A stretch of DNA of 64,000 bases from Chimonanthus salicifolius (GCA_013350335.1 CM023536.1:10250207-10314206), one strand, 5' to 3'; counted from the stretch's first letter, positions 11,101 through 22,727 are shown. A program made the numbers and translations. The notes: generated from the letters alone by a model not told the origin.

Positions 11101-14100
11101 AGAGGATTTAGGTGGAAGGCCTTTATAATTAGTTGAGTCTTCAAAAGAAGAAAACTTGTTCAGGCAAGAATTCATTTATCTTAGGAATAAGCCAACAAGC
11201 AACTCCTTGTAGGTGCTCCTAATCTCAAGGGTTCAAGCCAAGGGGGCTCCATCACTATTGGAAATATGACCATCCCTACAATAGTTTTGCATTTTATGTC
11301 ACCAACTACTAATTGGATTCTGTTATATACATCATCTCCAATTGAATTATGGAGTTAATAGTAGGCAGTTGCTTTTTTTTTTTCCTTTTTGAGTGAGAGA
11401 TATCGATAAAGAATTTATTGTAGAAAGATGGAATGTACATAGGAGGTAATCTGCCCAAAGAGAGTTTGGGCTGGGCTGGGTATACAGAACTATCATAAGT
11501 CAAATACATCAGAGGAGAGATAAATCATGGATAGTTGCAACGGTAGTATTTGTTGTATTCTATTTATAAACTTCCTCATACTCTTTCATATTAAGTGCTG
11601 TATTTATCACACTTCATTGATATGCAATCTTTTAAGAATGAGTGCTATTATCTTGAGAGAGCAGAACATCATAATGTATTTTATAGTGATAATGAATAAA
11701 TGCACGTACAGTTTGGAGCTTTTTCTTATTGGAAGTGCAGAATTCTTTCAATAGCTTCAATCCTATAATAGAGTAATGTACAAGCGTCTGGGTGTTCTAT
11801 TGTACTTATTTTTGGATAGGCGGCAATCGTGTATATCCTTCTATTTCTTGAAATGATGGGTTTGTGAATACTTAATTTGGCAATGGCTCATGCGAAGTAG
11901 CCCTACCACATGGACGTGCTAATACTGACTCATTTATCCAGTCAACCAAGTTTTTTGAATGTGACTGTTCACCATATCAGAAATTTGACCTGAACTTTGG
12001 TCCATGGCACCTGAATTTATGGGATGGCGTTGTGGGGCTAACAGCCAAATTCTCACACAAATGCAACCCCTTGACATGGGTGAGCCCTGATCTTCTTGGA
12101 ATTGGATCCACACAAATTTAATTTGCAGAGCAATGGGCTTTCTTTATTTTGTATCTTGTAGCATATACTAAAATATTACTTATGTGGCTTTGTGTTTTTG
12201 CTTCAGTTCTTTCTGCAGTTTCTGGTGTTAGAGTAAAATTTACCCAACTACATGAAAGTGAGTTCATCTGTAGCTCTAACTTCTTTTTAAATTTTATGAT
12301 GTGGTGAATTGTTAATTTTCTGTGTTTGCTGTTGGCTAAGTTTTGTTTATTTGTTTTTACAGATTATATTGTGGTGATTTCATGTGTCATTTTAGTGGGC
12401 CTCTTCTCCCTTCAGCATTATGGAACACGCCGGGTTGCTTTTCTGTTTGCTCCCATTGTCACTGCATGGCTTATATGCATTAGTGGCATTGGTATATATA
12501 ACATATTTCGATGGAATCCAAGTATATACCGTGCACTTTCCCCATTCTACATGTATAGGTTCCTAAAAAGCACGGGCATTGAAGGGTGGGTGTCGTTAGG
12601 GGGAGTAGTGCTCTGTATTACAGGTATCATTTTGAAATCTCTCTCTCTCTCTCTCTCTTAATTTTAATTTCTTTAATTTGTAAAAACAAATCTGTTCGTT
12701 TCAGGTTCTGAGACCATGTTTGCTGATTTGGGTCATTTTTCTAGACTGTCAATTAAGGTAAGCTGTTTACTTGGACATAGGCATGTGTTGATGCAGTTAT
12801 CATATGAAATTCACTTGCAAACAATGTTCCTACATAAACAATTATGATACAATTTAATTACTGTTAAGTAGCATTTATGGGGAAAATAGAACATTGAGCC
12901 ACATGAGTGTCAGAAATGAAAGTATTTTGGAAAATGGACAGTCCTTGTTAGTTCTTTTAGATATGATAACATATTTCAAAGATATAACTTGTCTTGCATC
13001 TTAACACTTGTTCATGTAAAATTTCCAGATCGCTTTCACATGTTTGGTATATCCCTGTTTGATGCTTGCGTACATGGGTGAAGCTGCATTCCTCTCCAAA
13101 CACCATGAGGATATTCAGCGAAGCTTCTATAAAGCAATACCTGGCAAGTTCAGTTCCAATATCCTCGTATTACGACGCTTCACATTCTCGATGATCCTAT
13201 TTTTATGTGGTCTACGTACTTATTCAAATCATTCCTCCTCTTGCAGAAGCTGTATTTTGGCCAATCTTTGTTGTGGCTACTCTGGCATCTATTGTGGGAA
13301 GTCAGGCTGCTATATCAGCAACCTTTTCAATAGTAAGCCAGTGCTGTGCAGTTTACTGTTTCCCCCGTGTGAAGATTATTCACACTTCAAGTCAAATATT
13401 TGGACAAATATACATCCCAGAAGTCAATTGGATGCTCATGTGTCTATGTTTGGCTGTAACAATTGGACTAAGAGACACAAACATGATTGGTCATGCTTAT
13501 GGTAAGAACTTTAATAGATCACATAAAGCACAATTGGAAATTCTCTAGATCCACAGCAACTCAGAATATACTGGGTAGAATGGATGGTTATCCTTTTTGC
13601 TGCGTGTTTGGTGATCTGCAGACACAGAAATTAACTTTGATAAGTATCACTCGTATAATTTAAGAGAGGGAATTGTCTCATGCATGTTAGAATGGATACC
13701 CATCTAATCTTTTGAAGAGAAGCTACTAGTTGGATTATCTCCAATCATGCACTCTCACTTTTTGCATGAACATTTTGAATGGTTTCACTGATTGGCAGGT
13801 CTCGCCGTTACAACTGTCATGCTTGTGACAACCTTCTTGATGTCATTGGTGATAATTATTGTATGGAAGCAAAAGATAAAGGTTGCCGTTGCTTTTCTTC
13901 TGTTCTTTGGACTTATCGAGCTATTATACATTTCAGCGTCTCTTGTCAAGGTACATGAAGGGGGGTGGATACCTCTTATTCTCTCTTTGATAGTCATGGG
14001 CATCATGTATGCATGGAACTACGGTACACTTAAGAAACACCAATTCGATGTAGAGAACAAGGTCTCAATGAACAGGATTTTTGCTTCAGGTCCTAGCCTT

Positions 14101-14760
14101 GGCATGGTCCGTGTGCCCGGAATTGGACTTATTTATACTGATCTGGTGACTGGGGTGCCGGCTATTTTTGGACATTTTGTGACGAATTTGCCTGCATTCC
14201 ATCAAGTGCTAATCTTTGTGTGTGTAAAATCTGTTCAAGTTCCTTATGTTCGTGAGCAAGAACGATTTCTAATAGCCAGGATTGGTCCAAAAGAGTATGG
14301 CATGTTCAGGTGCATAGTCAGGTATGGGTACAAGGATCTACAACAAGAAAACTACAATTTTGAGAACAGGCTAGTGGCTGGGATTATAGAGTTTGTAGAG
14401 ACAGAAGGAGAATTCATTTCTAGATCGAACACTGGCTTGTCTTCTGAACCAGTAACATCAGATGAAGAGAATTTGCAGTCTTTGTCAGACTTCCAGATAG
14501 TGTCATCAGAGGACCTTGGGTTCACTGAGAACTCAATTCTTAGAGATGAGTCCTTAGAGATTATGAGAGCCAAGGAGTCTGGTCTTGCCTACATTCTTGG
14601 ACACTCGCATTGTAAGGCCAAGAAATCGTCATCGTTACTCAAGAAATTTGCAATTAATATCATTTACGATTTTCTTAGTAAAAATTGCAGGGGACCTGAT
14701 GTTGTTTTAAACATCCCTCACACTTCGATGTTGGAAGTTGGTATGGTTTACTATGTTTAA
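8168..14760 (+). CDS. KUP1: KUP/HAK/KT potassium transporter, KUP1/POT1 type
   Basis: A membrane K+ transporter of the KUP/HAK/KT family, expected to take up K+ (probably with H+) at the plasma membrane. Nine exons join in frame to 746 codons plus stop: 8168-8221, 9424-9667, 10435-10680, 12207-12257, 12363-12623, 12705-12757, 13029-13143, 13247-13501, 13799-14760. The family signature [13 protein letters not shown] starts at residue 37. [40 protein letters not shown] and [13 protein letters not shown] follow in order, and the protein ends in the typical EVGMVYYV. Many hydrophobic segments lie before a soluble C-terminal tail of about 250 residues. FSGKLSLHE after the first loop points to the KUP1 subgroup. 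All splice sites are GT-AG except intron 7 (GC-AG). Intron 1 carries a SINE fragment. The gene looks intact; subgroup assignment is from recall of the family. Confidence 0.95.
8857..8962 (-). repeat. SINE-like family A fragment in KUP1 intron 1
   Basis: On the minus strand: GTGGGAGGTTGCGGGTTACC, then a TGGGCTCATCTGTGG block, ACGTTGGGTATGCCG, GTTTCCCACGTAAATTC and an A-rich tail. The 3' end matches the copies at 45808-45948 and 45461-45545. Confidence 0.5.
12638..12659 (+). repeat. CT microsatellite in KUP1 intron 5
   Basis: About ten CT dinucleotides start 15 bases after the donor of an 81-bp intron. They form part of its pyrimidine-rich body. Confidence 0.8.
13144..13246 (+). other. Non-canonical GC-AG intron of KUP1
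   Basis: Only a GCAAGT donor at 13144 and a TTGCAG acceptor ending at 13246 restore the reading frame. The Pro codon plus a lone G joins AAGCTG to read P-E-A-V-F-W, as expected in this family. Reading through keeps an open frame for a while (13044-13505) but replaces the conserved transmembrane sequence, so retention would disrupt the protein. No GT donor nearby gives the conserved join. Confidence 0.85.
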
Positions 14761-15560
14761 CTGAGAAAGAAGCTGTCACTGCTCTACTGTCTTTGCATGC
14801 CTCATTGATGAAAAAGAAAAAAAGACAAAGAAACCTGTGCTTATGCTATACACCATCAAAGACATCAGATAGTTCAAATGGCTCTGTAATGGAGAAAATG
14901 GGCTTGAACTTCTTTTTGAACCTTTATATCCTATCGTATCCCAATTCATCTCTGAGCAGACAGTGGCATTAACGTTCCCTATCCTCATGGGCTTCTGCTC
15001 ATTGCTCAAGAATCTCTAATCAGAACCTCATTTGGTTCTGATACTCCAAAAAGCTGTTGTATGAATCGATAAAGCTGAAACATAGAGGAATCAGAGAGGG
15101 ATAAGTTGACAAATCAACGATCTATCCTTATGGGTTATATTACATATAAAGCAAAAAGTGTATCTTCCAAGATGTATACATTGTTAGCACATGTATCTGA
15201 ACTCTATTTGAAATTCAGCACAATACTATCAGGATCGACTGCTTTCATTATTTGCGCTTTGCTGTTTCATGTTTCTTTGTTCAATATGTTATGGCTTTTG
15301 TTGTCAAATGAAGTTTTCACGAGTCCATGCATTCTTATGACTTACACTCTTCAATTCTCCTCAGGTATAAGAAATGTCTTATATCTATGCTTACAGCATG
15401 TGGTTTCTTTTTGCTCTTTGAAATTGGAGGACAGTGATTACTGAAGGAATGTCTACTGACTACTTGTATTTTTCTTTCCTTTGAACAAAATGCAGAAGCT
15501 AAGTTTATCAGACCATGGAATGGTAAAGCAATGTTGGGAAGACTGAATTCCATTTCATAT
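14761..15560 (+). other. Probable KUP1 3' UTR and downstream flank
   Basis: This follows the TAA stop directly. It holds no further supported exon, and open frames on both strands here are short and unlike known proteins. The poly(A) site cannot be fixed. Confidence 0.4.
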
Positions 15561-15839
15561 CATAATTCGTTGTCTTAACCATAGTGGAAGAAGCGCACTG
15601 AAAAAAAGAAAAACCAATGGAGATTGCAACAAATCCCTTGTGTCTTCTGTAGTGTAGTAGAGAGTGCAATTCAAACTTTGGAACATGAAAAGAGACAACA
15701 TTCCTATGCCAGATTCTTTAGATTTTGAAGGTGAAGCTTCCCTGCCAACATCCTGATGTCCCACTCTATGGAGGCTTTCATTCTGGACCAGATTGCCATT
15801 CTGCTCTTGTGGTGGCTTTCTTATTGGCACAAGGTAGCC

Positions 15840-15950
15840 CTTTCCGTAGGTTGCTCTCACTAGGATTCGAACACAAGACATGGTATCTGCTCTAATACCA
15901 AATGCAAGGTACTTAACCAATATACCAAAAGCTCCAAAGCCGATGGAATG
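15840..15950 (-). repeat. tRNA-like/SINE-head fragment
   Basis: On the minus strand: TTGGTATATTGGTTAAGTAC (A-box-like), GGTATTAGAGCAGATACC and TGTGTTCGAATCCTAG (B-box-like). It could be a tRNA-derived SINE head. The TGGTATTAGAGC part also resembles an initiator Met-tRNA primer-binding site of an old retroelement. It does not fold as a complete tRNA. Confidence 0.35.
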
Positions 15951-16018
15951 CGAAAAAACATTCCCTTTATTATATTCCATAGTAGGTTGGCTCAACTTGA
16001 TCCCTATAGCCTAGGCTG

Positions 16019-16800
16019 GTGATGCGGGCACCTGTGGACTTAATCAAAATTTTAATTTTGACCCGAGCGGGTGCATTATTAAATTAGCAAGTTTGAGCTC
16101 CGAGTCGAAGGATGAAAACTTTATTTTTTGATCCAGGTGGGTGCATGAGCCCATGTCGGACAATTTGATGTAATGGACCAACATATGAGTCGAAATTAAT
16201 TGGGACCAAATGGGCCCCAAAAGACAAAAATCCATCAAGCTGTCCAAGATCCAAAGGGGCCAACGTTGAGCAATCCATGCTACATGTGCTTTTCAAAATT
16301 TGATCCCAAGATCCCAAAATCAAGTGGATAGGAATGACGGTGCATTGGTGGCAATCCAAAGTGGGGCAGTCCTAATTACGGTTCATTGGTGGCAATCCAA
16401 AGTGGGGTAGTCCTGATTAAAGTAGGATTCCCAAAGCAAGCCCACTACTTAGTCACCGTTTGGACTCCAAAGGCAGCTACGTGGAGACTTAGAGTATTAT
16501 GATTAATTATATTTAGCTATTTCTAAGTTAGGTGATGTGTTAGCTTATTTGAATTTTAATTTTAGTAGGATTGGAATTAAGGAGGGTCGGTTCCTACTTT
16601 GTTGAGGTTATTTTTAGTTTTTATTTTCCTATATAAGGAGATGTAATCAACGAGTAAAAGGGGAGATTTTATGAATAAAAGTTATTTCTTTTCCTTACAA
16701 ACAGTGGTTTGTTTTGTGAAGTCCATTACTGCAGAATTGTGGAAGAAAAGCTCTGCAAAAGTGCAGATTTTCGCTGGAAAATCCATCCAGTTGTCTTGTG
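16019..16800 (+). mobile_element. Putative LTR remnant
   Basis: It starts at TGATGCGGGCACC and contains a TATATAAGG box (16630-16638) and AATAAA (16674-16679), the usual order of an LTR promoter and polyadenylation signal. An internal 41-bp tandem duplication (16337-16418) contains GGTGGCAATCCAAAGTGGGG. The right boundary and target duplication could not be fixed and no coding region is attached, so it may be a solo LTR. Confidence 0.4.
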
Positions 16801-16908
16801 AATCCTTGCTGCAATAACCAGCAATTTGTTGGCTTTGCAAAGCCTTAAAGAAAATAATTAGGAACTTGAAGATGATAAAACACTACACAAAATTATACAA
16901 TGGAGATA

Positions 16909-17116
16909 TGTCAAAAAGTCATGGGAAAAACTTTTTTTCCTGTATATTTCAATTGTATTTCCTTTACAAACAATGACAGATATATATATATACACAAGAC
17001 ATTCTATTTTTGTCTATCCTAATTTTAGGACTAGAATCACGGTGGACCCTTTTATAAAGGGATTTACAGCTCAAGACTATTCCTATAATCTTTCTAATTG
17101 ACAACTCACGCCAACA
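16909..17116 (-). repeat. Copia-1 3' LTR
   Basis: TGTCAAAAAG...GCCAACA on the plus strand (TG/CA termini). It has six TA units where the other LTR has five, and seven Ts where the other has six. Confidence 0.95.
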
Positions 17117-17130
17117 CTCCCCCTCAAGTT
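17117..17130 (-). other. Copia-1 polypurine tract
   Basis: On the minus strand ACTTGAGGGGGAG lies immediately before the 3' LTR. It primes plus-strand DNA synthesis and overlaps the end of pol. Confidence 0.85.
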
Positions 17131-18223
17131 GGTGTATACAAGTCTCTTATGCCCAACTTGTCAAGTGAGTTGAAAAAATCTTTGCTGCATACAGCTTTTG
17201 TGAGTACATCTGCCAATTGGTCTTCAGACTTAACAAAAGGAAATCTGATTGTTTTGTTCTCAAGATTTTGCTTGATGAAATGTCGATCTACCTCCACGTG
17301 TTTGGTCCGATCATGTTGGACAGGATTGTGTGAGATATCAATGGCAGCCTTATTATCACAGAACAGGTTTATCTCACAACTTGGGGCAAAACCAATTTCT
17401 GTTAAAAGTCTTTTAAGCCAGAGAAGCTCACAAAGACCTTTAGCCATCCCACGGAACTCAGCTTCAGCACTTGACAAAGCCACCACATTCTGTTTCTTAC
17501 TTCTCCATGTCACAAGGTTTCCGCCAACAAACATGAAGTACCCTGAGGTGGATTTTCGATCTGATATGTTTCCTGCCCAATCTGCATCTGTATATCCCTC
17601 AACTTTGAGGTGATTGTTTTTCGAGAACATAAGCCCTTTCCCTGGGGATGACTTCAAGTAGTGAAGAATTCTGAGTACCGCATCCATGTGATCCTCACTC
17701 GGACAGTGCATGAATTGAGTTACTACACTCACCGCATAAGCAATGTCTGGCGAGCGTGTGAGAGATAAATAAGTTTTCCAACTAATCTCTGGTATCTTTC
17801 TTTGTTTGTCGGCACTTGGTCTGGATATATTCACAGTTTGTGGTTTTGGACAATTGGTGTGTCTGCAGGCTTGCATTCTAGTAGTCCCACTTCTGATAGA
17901 AAGTTTAGGATATATTTTCGTTGGGAAAGGAATATACCTTGACTTGATCTAGCAACCTCAATTCCTAGAAAATATTTGAGCCCTCCCAGATTCTTCATTT
18001 CGAATTCAGTCGCCAAATGCTCTTGAAGCCTTGATATTTCTTCTAAATCATCTCCTGTAATAATCATGTCGTCTACATAAATTATTAAGGCCGTGACCTT
18101 GCCCTGTTGATGCTTTAAGAATAGTGTATGATCTGAGTTACTTTATTGATATCCATATTTCTTCATTGCCAAGATAAATCGCCCAAACCATGCTCTAGGT
18201 GATTGTTTCAAACGATACAATGC
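17124..18223 (-). pseudogene. Copia-1 pol, C-terminal RT and RNase H
   Basis: The C-terminal part of reverse transcriptase and the RNase H region. The catalytic YVDD motif is present near 18065, followed by KNLGGLKYFLGIEV. RNase H shows DADWAG, SSAEAE, LFCDNKAA and a KHVEVDRHFI block before a TGA at 17124. Breaks: in-frame TGA and TAA before YVDD (about 18220 and 18145), another TGA after KPADTP (near 17830), and a small indel near 17760 that changes frame before DIAYAVSVV. Not functional as written. Confidence 0.9.
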
Positions 18224-20062
18224 TCATTGTAATTTGCACACCACTTCAACTTCAGAAGTTGCCGTGTAGCCAGGTGGAACATTCATGTAAACCTCCTCCT
18301 CCAGATCACCATGGAGAAAGGCATTTTTTACATCAAACTGGTGCAGCGGCCAATCACGGTTTGCTGCAAGGGATAACAACACTCTAACCGAGTTCAATTT
18401 CGCTACTGGCGAGAAGGTCTCTTGGTAGTCTACACCATATGTCTGGGTGTAACCTTTTGCTACTAGTCTTGCTTTGTATCGGTCAATCGAACCATCTGCT
18501 TTGTGTTTAATGGAGAACACCCATTTACATCCCACCGTCTTCTTTCCTTTAGGCAAGGGAACAAGAGTCCATGTTTCGTTTTTCTGCAGTGCTTCCATTT
18601 CTTCCTTCATAGCCTGGGTCCACTTAGGATTTGTCAGAGCTTCATGAATACTGGTAGGAACATGGCATGAGGAGAGTTCATGCACGAATGTCTTAAGTGG
18701 GTCAGAGAGCCTTTTTGTAGACACATAGTTGGCAATTGGATATTTTGAGCTTCGCTCTCCAATATCTGGAGAATATCGACTTGGTGGTTTGCCACGATTA
18801 TGCCTGAAAGGTAAAGTATAGCCAACATGGATATCTATATCATTAGAGTTTGAAGATATAGTAAGAGAGTTTACCTCGGGGATATTCTCAGGAGATGGGT
18901 CGTCGGGTACTGAAGAGTGGGAGGGGGTTTCCATTTCAGCTTCAGGTGATGTAGATATTGCTTTGGAACCTTTCTCCGTTTCTGAGGACACACTTAGTTC
19001 TGTATTGGATTCCTCAATGTTGATGTCGGTGTCATTAAATCTCGGCCAGTCAAAGTGTAGCCACTTCGGCTCGTCATCCCTGATCTCCCCCTGACGAGGA
19101 GAAGTGGGTAACGAGGAAGAGAAGAACGTCTCAGACTCCAAAAAAGTGACATCCATAGTCACATAGGTGCGTTTGGAGGCCGGATCATAGCACCGATATC
19201 CTTTTTGATGGACGGCATATCCCAAGAAGAGACATCGAATGACGCAAGGGTCAAGCTTTGTGCGCTGGTTCTTATGAAGGTGGACAAAAGCGACACAACC
19301 AAAAATCCTAGGTGGAAGTAATAACATCGTAGGTAAGGGAACATACGTCGACAGGGCCTGTAATGGAGACTTGAAAATCAAGACTTTGGAAGGCATCCGA
19401 TTGAGGAGATGCACAGCCGTAGCAACGGCGTCAGTCCAATGTCGACTAGGCACATAGGCGCCAAGTAATATAGCCCGAGCAGTTTCAAGGATATGGCGGT
19501 TCTTTCTCTCAGCCACACCATTCTGCTGAGGAGTTTGTGGACAGGAGGTTTTATGGATAAGACCATGTTGTTGAAAATAGGCATGAAACTGGTGGTTCAC
19601 ATACTCACCACCATTATCGGATCGAAGAATCTGAATCTTAGCTGAAAACTGAGTCTGAACCATAGTGTGGAAGGACTGAAATGTAGTCAGTACTTCATCT
19701 TTATGTTTCAGCAAATAGAGCCAAGTTATACGAGTACAATCATCTACAAATATCACAAACCAGCGGTGACCAGATATTGTGGAAATTGGGGAAGGACCCC
19801 ACACATCGGAGTGAATTAAAGCAAAAGGAACAGTACTTTTATTCATACTTGAAGGATAAGTAGCTCTATAGCTTTTAGCAAGAATACAAGTTTCACATTT
19901 GAGGTCCAATAGCGAACGCTTGGAAAATAAACTCGGAAACAAATACTTCAGATAACCAAAGGACGGATGTCCTAACCGACGATGCCAAAGCCAAATCTGT
20001 CGCTCTTGCTTGTCAACCGGATGATGCATGTGATGTGCGCGGCCCATACTGAAATCGTCCAT
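18224..20062 (-). pseudogene. Copia-1 pol, integrase and N-terminal RT
   Basis: 612 open codons. The GAG-pre-integrase zinc motif (HRRLGH...CETC) is followed by the integrase core: D in HSDVWGP, D in RSDNGGEY, E in [10 protein letters not shown]. After a variable linker come the first RT blocks ([29 protein letters not shown]). The piece is open, but it is cut from the upstream part by a frameshift in a C7 run (20072-20078) and from the rest of RT by a TGA. Confidence 0.9.
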
Positions 20063-20814
20063 GTAATAAAGCCCCCCCTCTTAGTACCACGCCCAATGAT
20101 TTCCTTGGTAAGAATATCCTGAAGTAAACAAAAGGTAAAGTACATTAGTACAACACAGTTCAGGGTAGCAGTAACTTGGCTCACAGAGAGCAGCTTATGG
20201 GAAAGGGAGGGAACATGCAAAGTATGAGATAATGATAAAGTGGGTGACAATTGCACAGTGTCAGCCCCTGTAACCGGAGAGAGGGCCCCATTGGCATTAG
20301 CAATGCAGGTGCGCCGTGGTGAAGAGGTTTGGCAGAAATCAGTGGCATCGAATGTCATGTGATCGGTGGCACCCGAGTCAAGGATCTAAGAACGTCGATC
20401 ACCATCGTGAGACGAACTACAAAGAGCAGTACCAAAGTTACCTGTTTCTGTGATTGGTACATCACCCTGGGCGGTCTCCACATGGGGAGTGAGGGAAAGA
20501 CTGGACTCGACTACAGCAACTGCAACTTGACCCGCTCTGCCATCAGCAGTATCTCGGCGTTTGCGGGCCTGAAGGTCATTCCACCAGTCAGGGTAGCCGT
20601 GGAGTTTGAAGCAATTTTCACGGGTATCTTTCAAATTACCGCAGTGAGAGCACTTGGTACCATCAGAGGAAGAGGAGCGGGGCTTGGCAAAGGTGTCGGC
20701 CTTCCCAGTGCCCAGAGAGAGAGACCGGGAAGAAGATGGAGTTGATTGGCCGGTCTTGAACCCTTTTGAGGCCAGAACTGCTCCTCGAGTATCGGGGGGG
20801 GGGGGGGGGGGCAC
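20063..20814 (-). pseudogene. Copia-1 gag C-terminus, zinc knuckle and protease
   Basis: One frame carries a proline tract, a Ser-rich stretch, a zinc knuckle and the protease block LDSGATDHMT. The knuckle reads C-x2-C-x9-C with Asp where the His of the CCHC pattern should be. TAG at 20386-20388 replaces the Trp that normally precedes the protease motif. The upstream frame break lies in an 18-base C/G run (20794-20811). Confidence 0.85.
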
Positions 20815-21538
20815 CGGTAATCATAATAGCTTGCCGGACAGCTTCCCGGTGAACATGAGCATACGCAAGTTCAATGGAAGGGAACGGTCGCATCTGTGGT
20901 ATGTCACTGCGAGTGTTATCAAGCCGATCATCCAGGCCATCCAAGAATGCATACACCCGGTCTTCCTGAAGCATGTCATTATAGTGCTGAATATCAGCAA
21001 CACATTCCATGGGGTTTGGGCGACGAAAATCAATCTCGCGCCATAACCCTTGGAGAGAAGTGAAATATTTCTCAAGGGAACCACCTGCTTGTTTCAGACG
21101 GGTCACACGCCGCCGGATGTCATACACTTGAGATGTATCGCTGCCGTCAAAATATGTAGTAGCAATGGAATCCCATACTTGTTTTGCAGTCGGAAACCGA
21201 ATGAAGTTGCCGATGAGGGATGGGTCCATGGAGTTAATCAGCCATCCCTTGGCAATGGCATTGTCGGTGCGCCATTTGCGGAAGGAGGGATCGTTCGGTG
21301 GAGGTTGGACGACATCGCCGTTAATGAGTCCCAACTTGTCTTTGCCAGAGATGTACATCTCAACAACTTGGGACCAAAGAGCGTAATTGAGCCCGTCCAA
21401 TTTGATGCCAATTGGAGCAGCAGCAGCACTATCATGGGTCTAGGTAGGGGCGGAAGTTTTGTTCAAGACTTCAGCCATTTTAGTGGTTAATTCCGTGATA
21501 ATAGCGGTGGAGTCAATGTTCTTATCGTGTTCGGCCAT
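20815..21538 (-). pseudogene. Copia-1 gag (UBN2-type) N-terminal region
   Basis: The likely start is an ATG at 21538 (MAEHDKN). A TAG at 21437-21439 interrupts after about 32 codons; the frame then stays open through the gag core (LNYALWSQVVEMY, KQVWDSIATTYFDGSD, YFTSLQGLWREID, FLDGLDDRLDN). It ends in the proline-coding homopolymer where the frame is lost. Gag forms the particle that packages the element RNA. Confidence 0.85.
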
Positions 21539-22255
21539 GAGAGCAACGGCAAGATGAAAAAATGGAGCGGGTGCAGACAGATCAGAGTAGATCTGTGTCA
21601 CGGCAACACTGCCTCTTCAAGAAAAGGCGATACAGCAGTAGGCCGGAAAACAAGATTTCAACAGAGCAGTGCAGACGGACGGCTCAGATGATGCGCCGGC
21701 TGAAAAACACGGCCGAAGTTGGTAGGTACAGATCTGCAGGAAGACAGAGGACGGCGGTGGAGCGGCGGTAGCGGGCGAGCAGGCAAGGGCAGCGCCAGAA
21801 GGGGTAGCGACGGCAGATCGGAGGCTATGGCGGGCGGTAGCAGTGCCGGGAAGGAGAAGGGCAAGGCAGCCCTGCTGCGCACAGATCGACAAGCACACGG
21901 GCTGAGAGTGAGAGTTGTAGATCCAGGCCGAGAACGGAGAGACCGATCGGAGCAGGAAGACGCTGCTGCTGTGTGTAACACAGATCGGTGTCGGGGAAGG
22001 CAACAGCAATTCGGGGAAGATCCGGTGCGGGTAGATCTCCGGCAGCGAAAGAAGCGCCGGCCGTGGTGCGTCAGAGGAATAGATGGGCGACGGATAAGAC
22101 CGGAAGACACACGGCTGAAACAGGGAACTGCCAAGCCGAGTGGGAAGCCTTCCTGACACGGGAAGAAAAATTGGGTAGCAAAAAATAAACGGAGGATAAA
22201 TTCCGTCGGAAAAGACGGAAAAAAAAACTTCAATTCCTATCAAAGGAGATCGAAC
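21539..22255 (-). other. Copia-1 untranslated leader
   Basis: This lies between the primer-binding site and gag. It is clearly more GC-rich than the surrounding AT-rich DNA, so both strands carry long chance open frames (for example 21617-22243), none with a known domain. Confidence 0.6.
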
Positions 22256-22271
22256 CTAGGCTCTGATAGCA
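22256..22271 (-). other. Copia-1 primer-binding site
   Basis: TGCTATCAGAGCC directly after the 5' LTR on the minus strand matches the initiator Met-tRNA 3' end (TGGTATCAGAGC) with one mismatch at base 3. Confidence 0.85.
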
Positions 22272-22476
22272 TGTCAAAAAGTCATGGGAAAAACTTTTTT
22301 CCTGTATATTTCAATTGTATTTCCTTTACAAACAATGACAGATATATATATACACAAGACATTCTATTTTTGTCTATCCTAATTTTAGGACTAAAATCAC
22401 GGTTGACCCTTTTATAAAGGGATTTACAGCTCAAGACTATTCCTATAATCTTTCTAATTGACAACTCACGCCAACA
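22272..22476 (-). repeat. Copia-1 5' LTR
   Basis: This 205-bp LTR has the same TG/CA ends as the left copy. The two substitutions are A/G and T/G, in GACTA(A/G)AATCACGGT and ACGG(T/G)(T/G)GACCC. Confidence 0.95.
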
Positions 22477-22727
22477 AGATAGACTTATTGATGGAATTGC
22501 ATTTCACTTGATTACAAAATGAACTACATAACACACCTTTATATAGGCATAGACTATTATGTGAAAAGGCATATCTCTATGAAAAGATACAACACTTTGG
22601 AAGGGACACACCTCTTAGGAAAACACCCAAGTCATAAATACATTGCTTGGGAGAAAACAAATACATGAATGGGCACATTGGAAACTCAATGGATGCAATG
22701 GTTGGCAATTCCAACACACCCCTTCAC

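Larger units (their letters stand above)
16909..22476 (-). mobile_element. Copia-1, full-length Ty1/copia retrotransposon
   Basis: LTRs (left 208 bp, right 205 bp) bound a 5.57-kb element read on the minus strand. Perfect 5-bp target duplications AGATA lie at 16904-16908 and 22477-22481. Domain order is gag, protease, integrase, reverse transcriptase, RNase H, which defines copia. The LTRs differ by two substitutions and three indel bases in simple repeats, so the insertion is recent. The coding region carries several stops and frameshifts, so it cannot make its own proteins and probably moved with enzymes from a relative, or decayed quickly. Confidence 0.95.
16829..22715 (-). mobile_element. 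Older LTR interrupted by Copia-1
   Basis: Removing Copia-1 and one AGATA joins 16829-16908 to 22482-22715 into an LTR-like unit of about 315 bp running TGTTGG...CCAACA. On the minus strand it has a CCTATATAAAGG promoter box about 165 bases from its start. A purine-rich GGTGAAGGGGTG, as expected of a polypurine tract, lies just before that start (22716-22727). This makes it a 3' LTR in minus orientation. No second LTR or coding body was recognised. Confidence 0.45.

Noticed and set aside
15840..15950. tRNA gene
   Set aside because: A- and B-box-like words are present, but a full cloverleaf with acceptor stem cannot be drawn; kept only as a SINE/primer-site-like fragment.
20329..21490. Plus-strand open frames opposite Copia-1 gag
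   Set aside because: They are antisense shadows of the gag/protease region.
21617..22243. Long open frames on both strands in the GC-rich Copia-1 leader
   Set aside because: They lie between primer-binding site and gag, overlap each other in several frames and have no domain; GC-rich sequence simply lacks stops.
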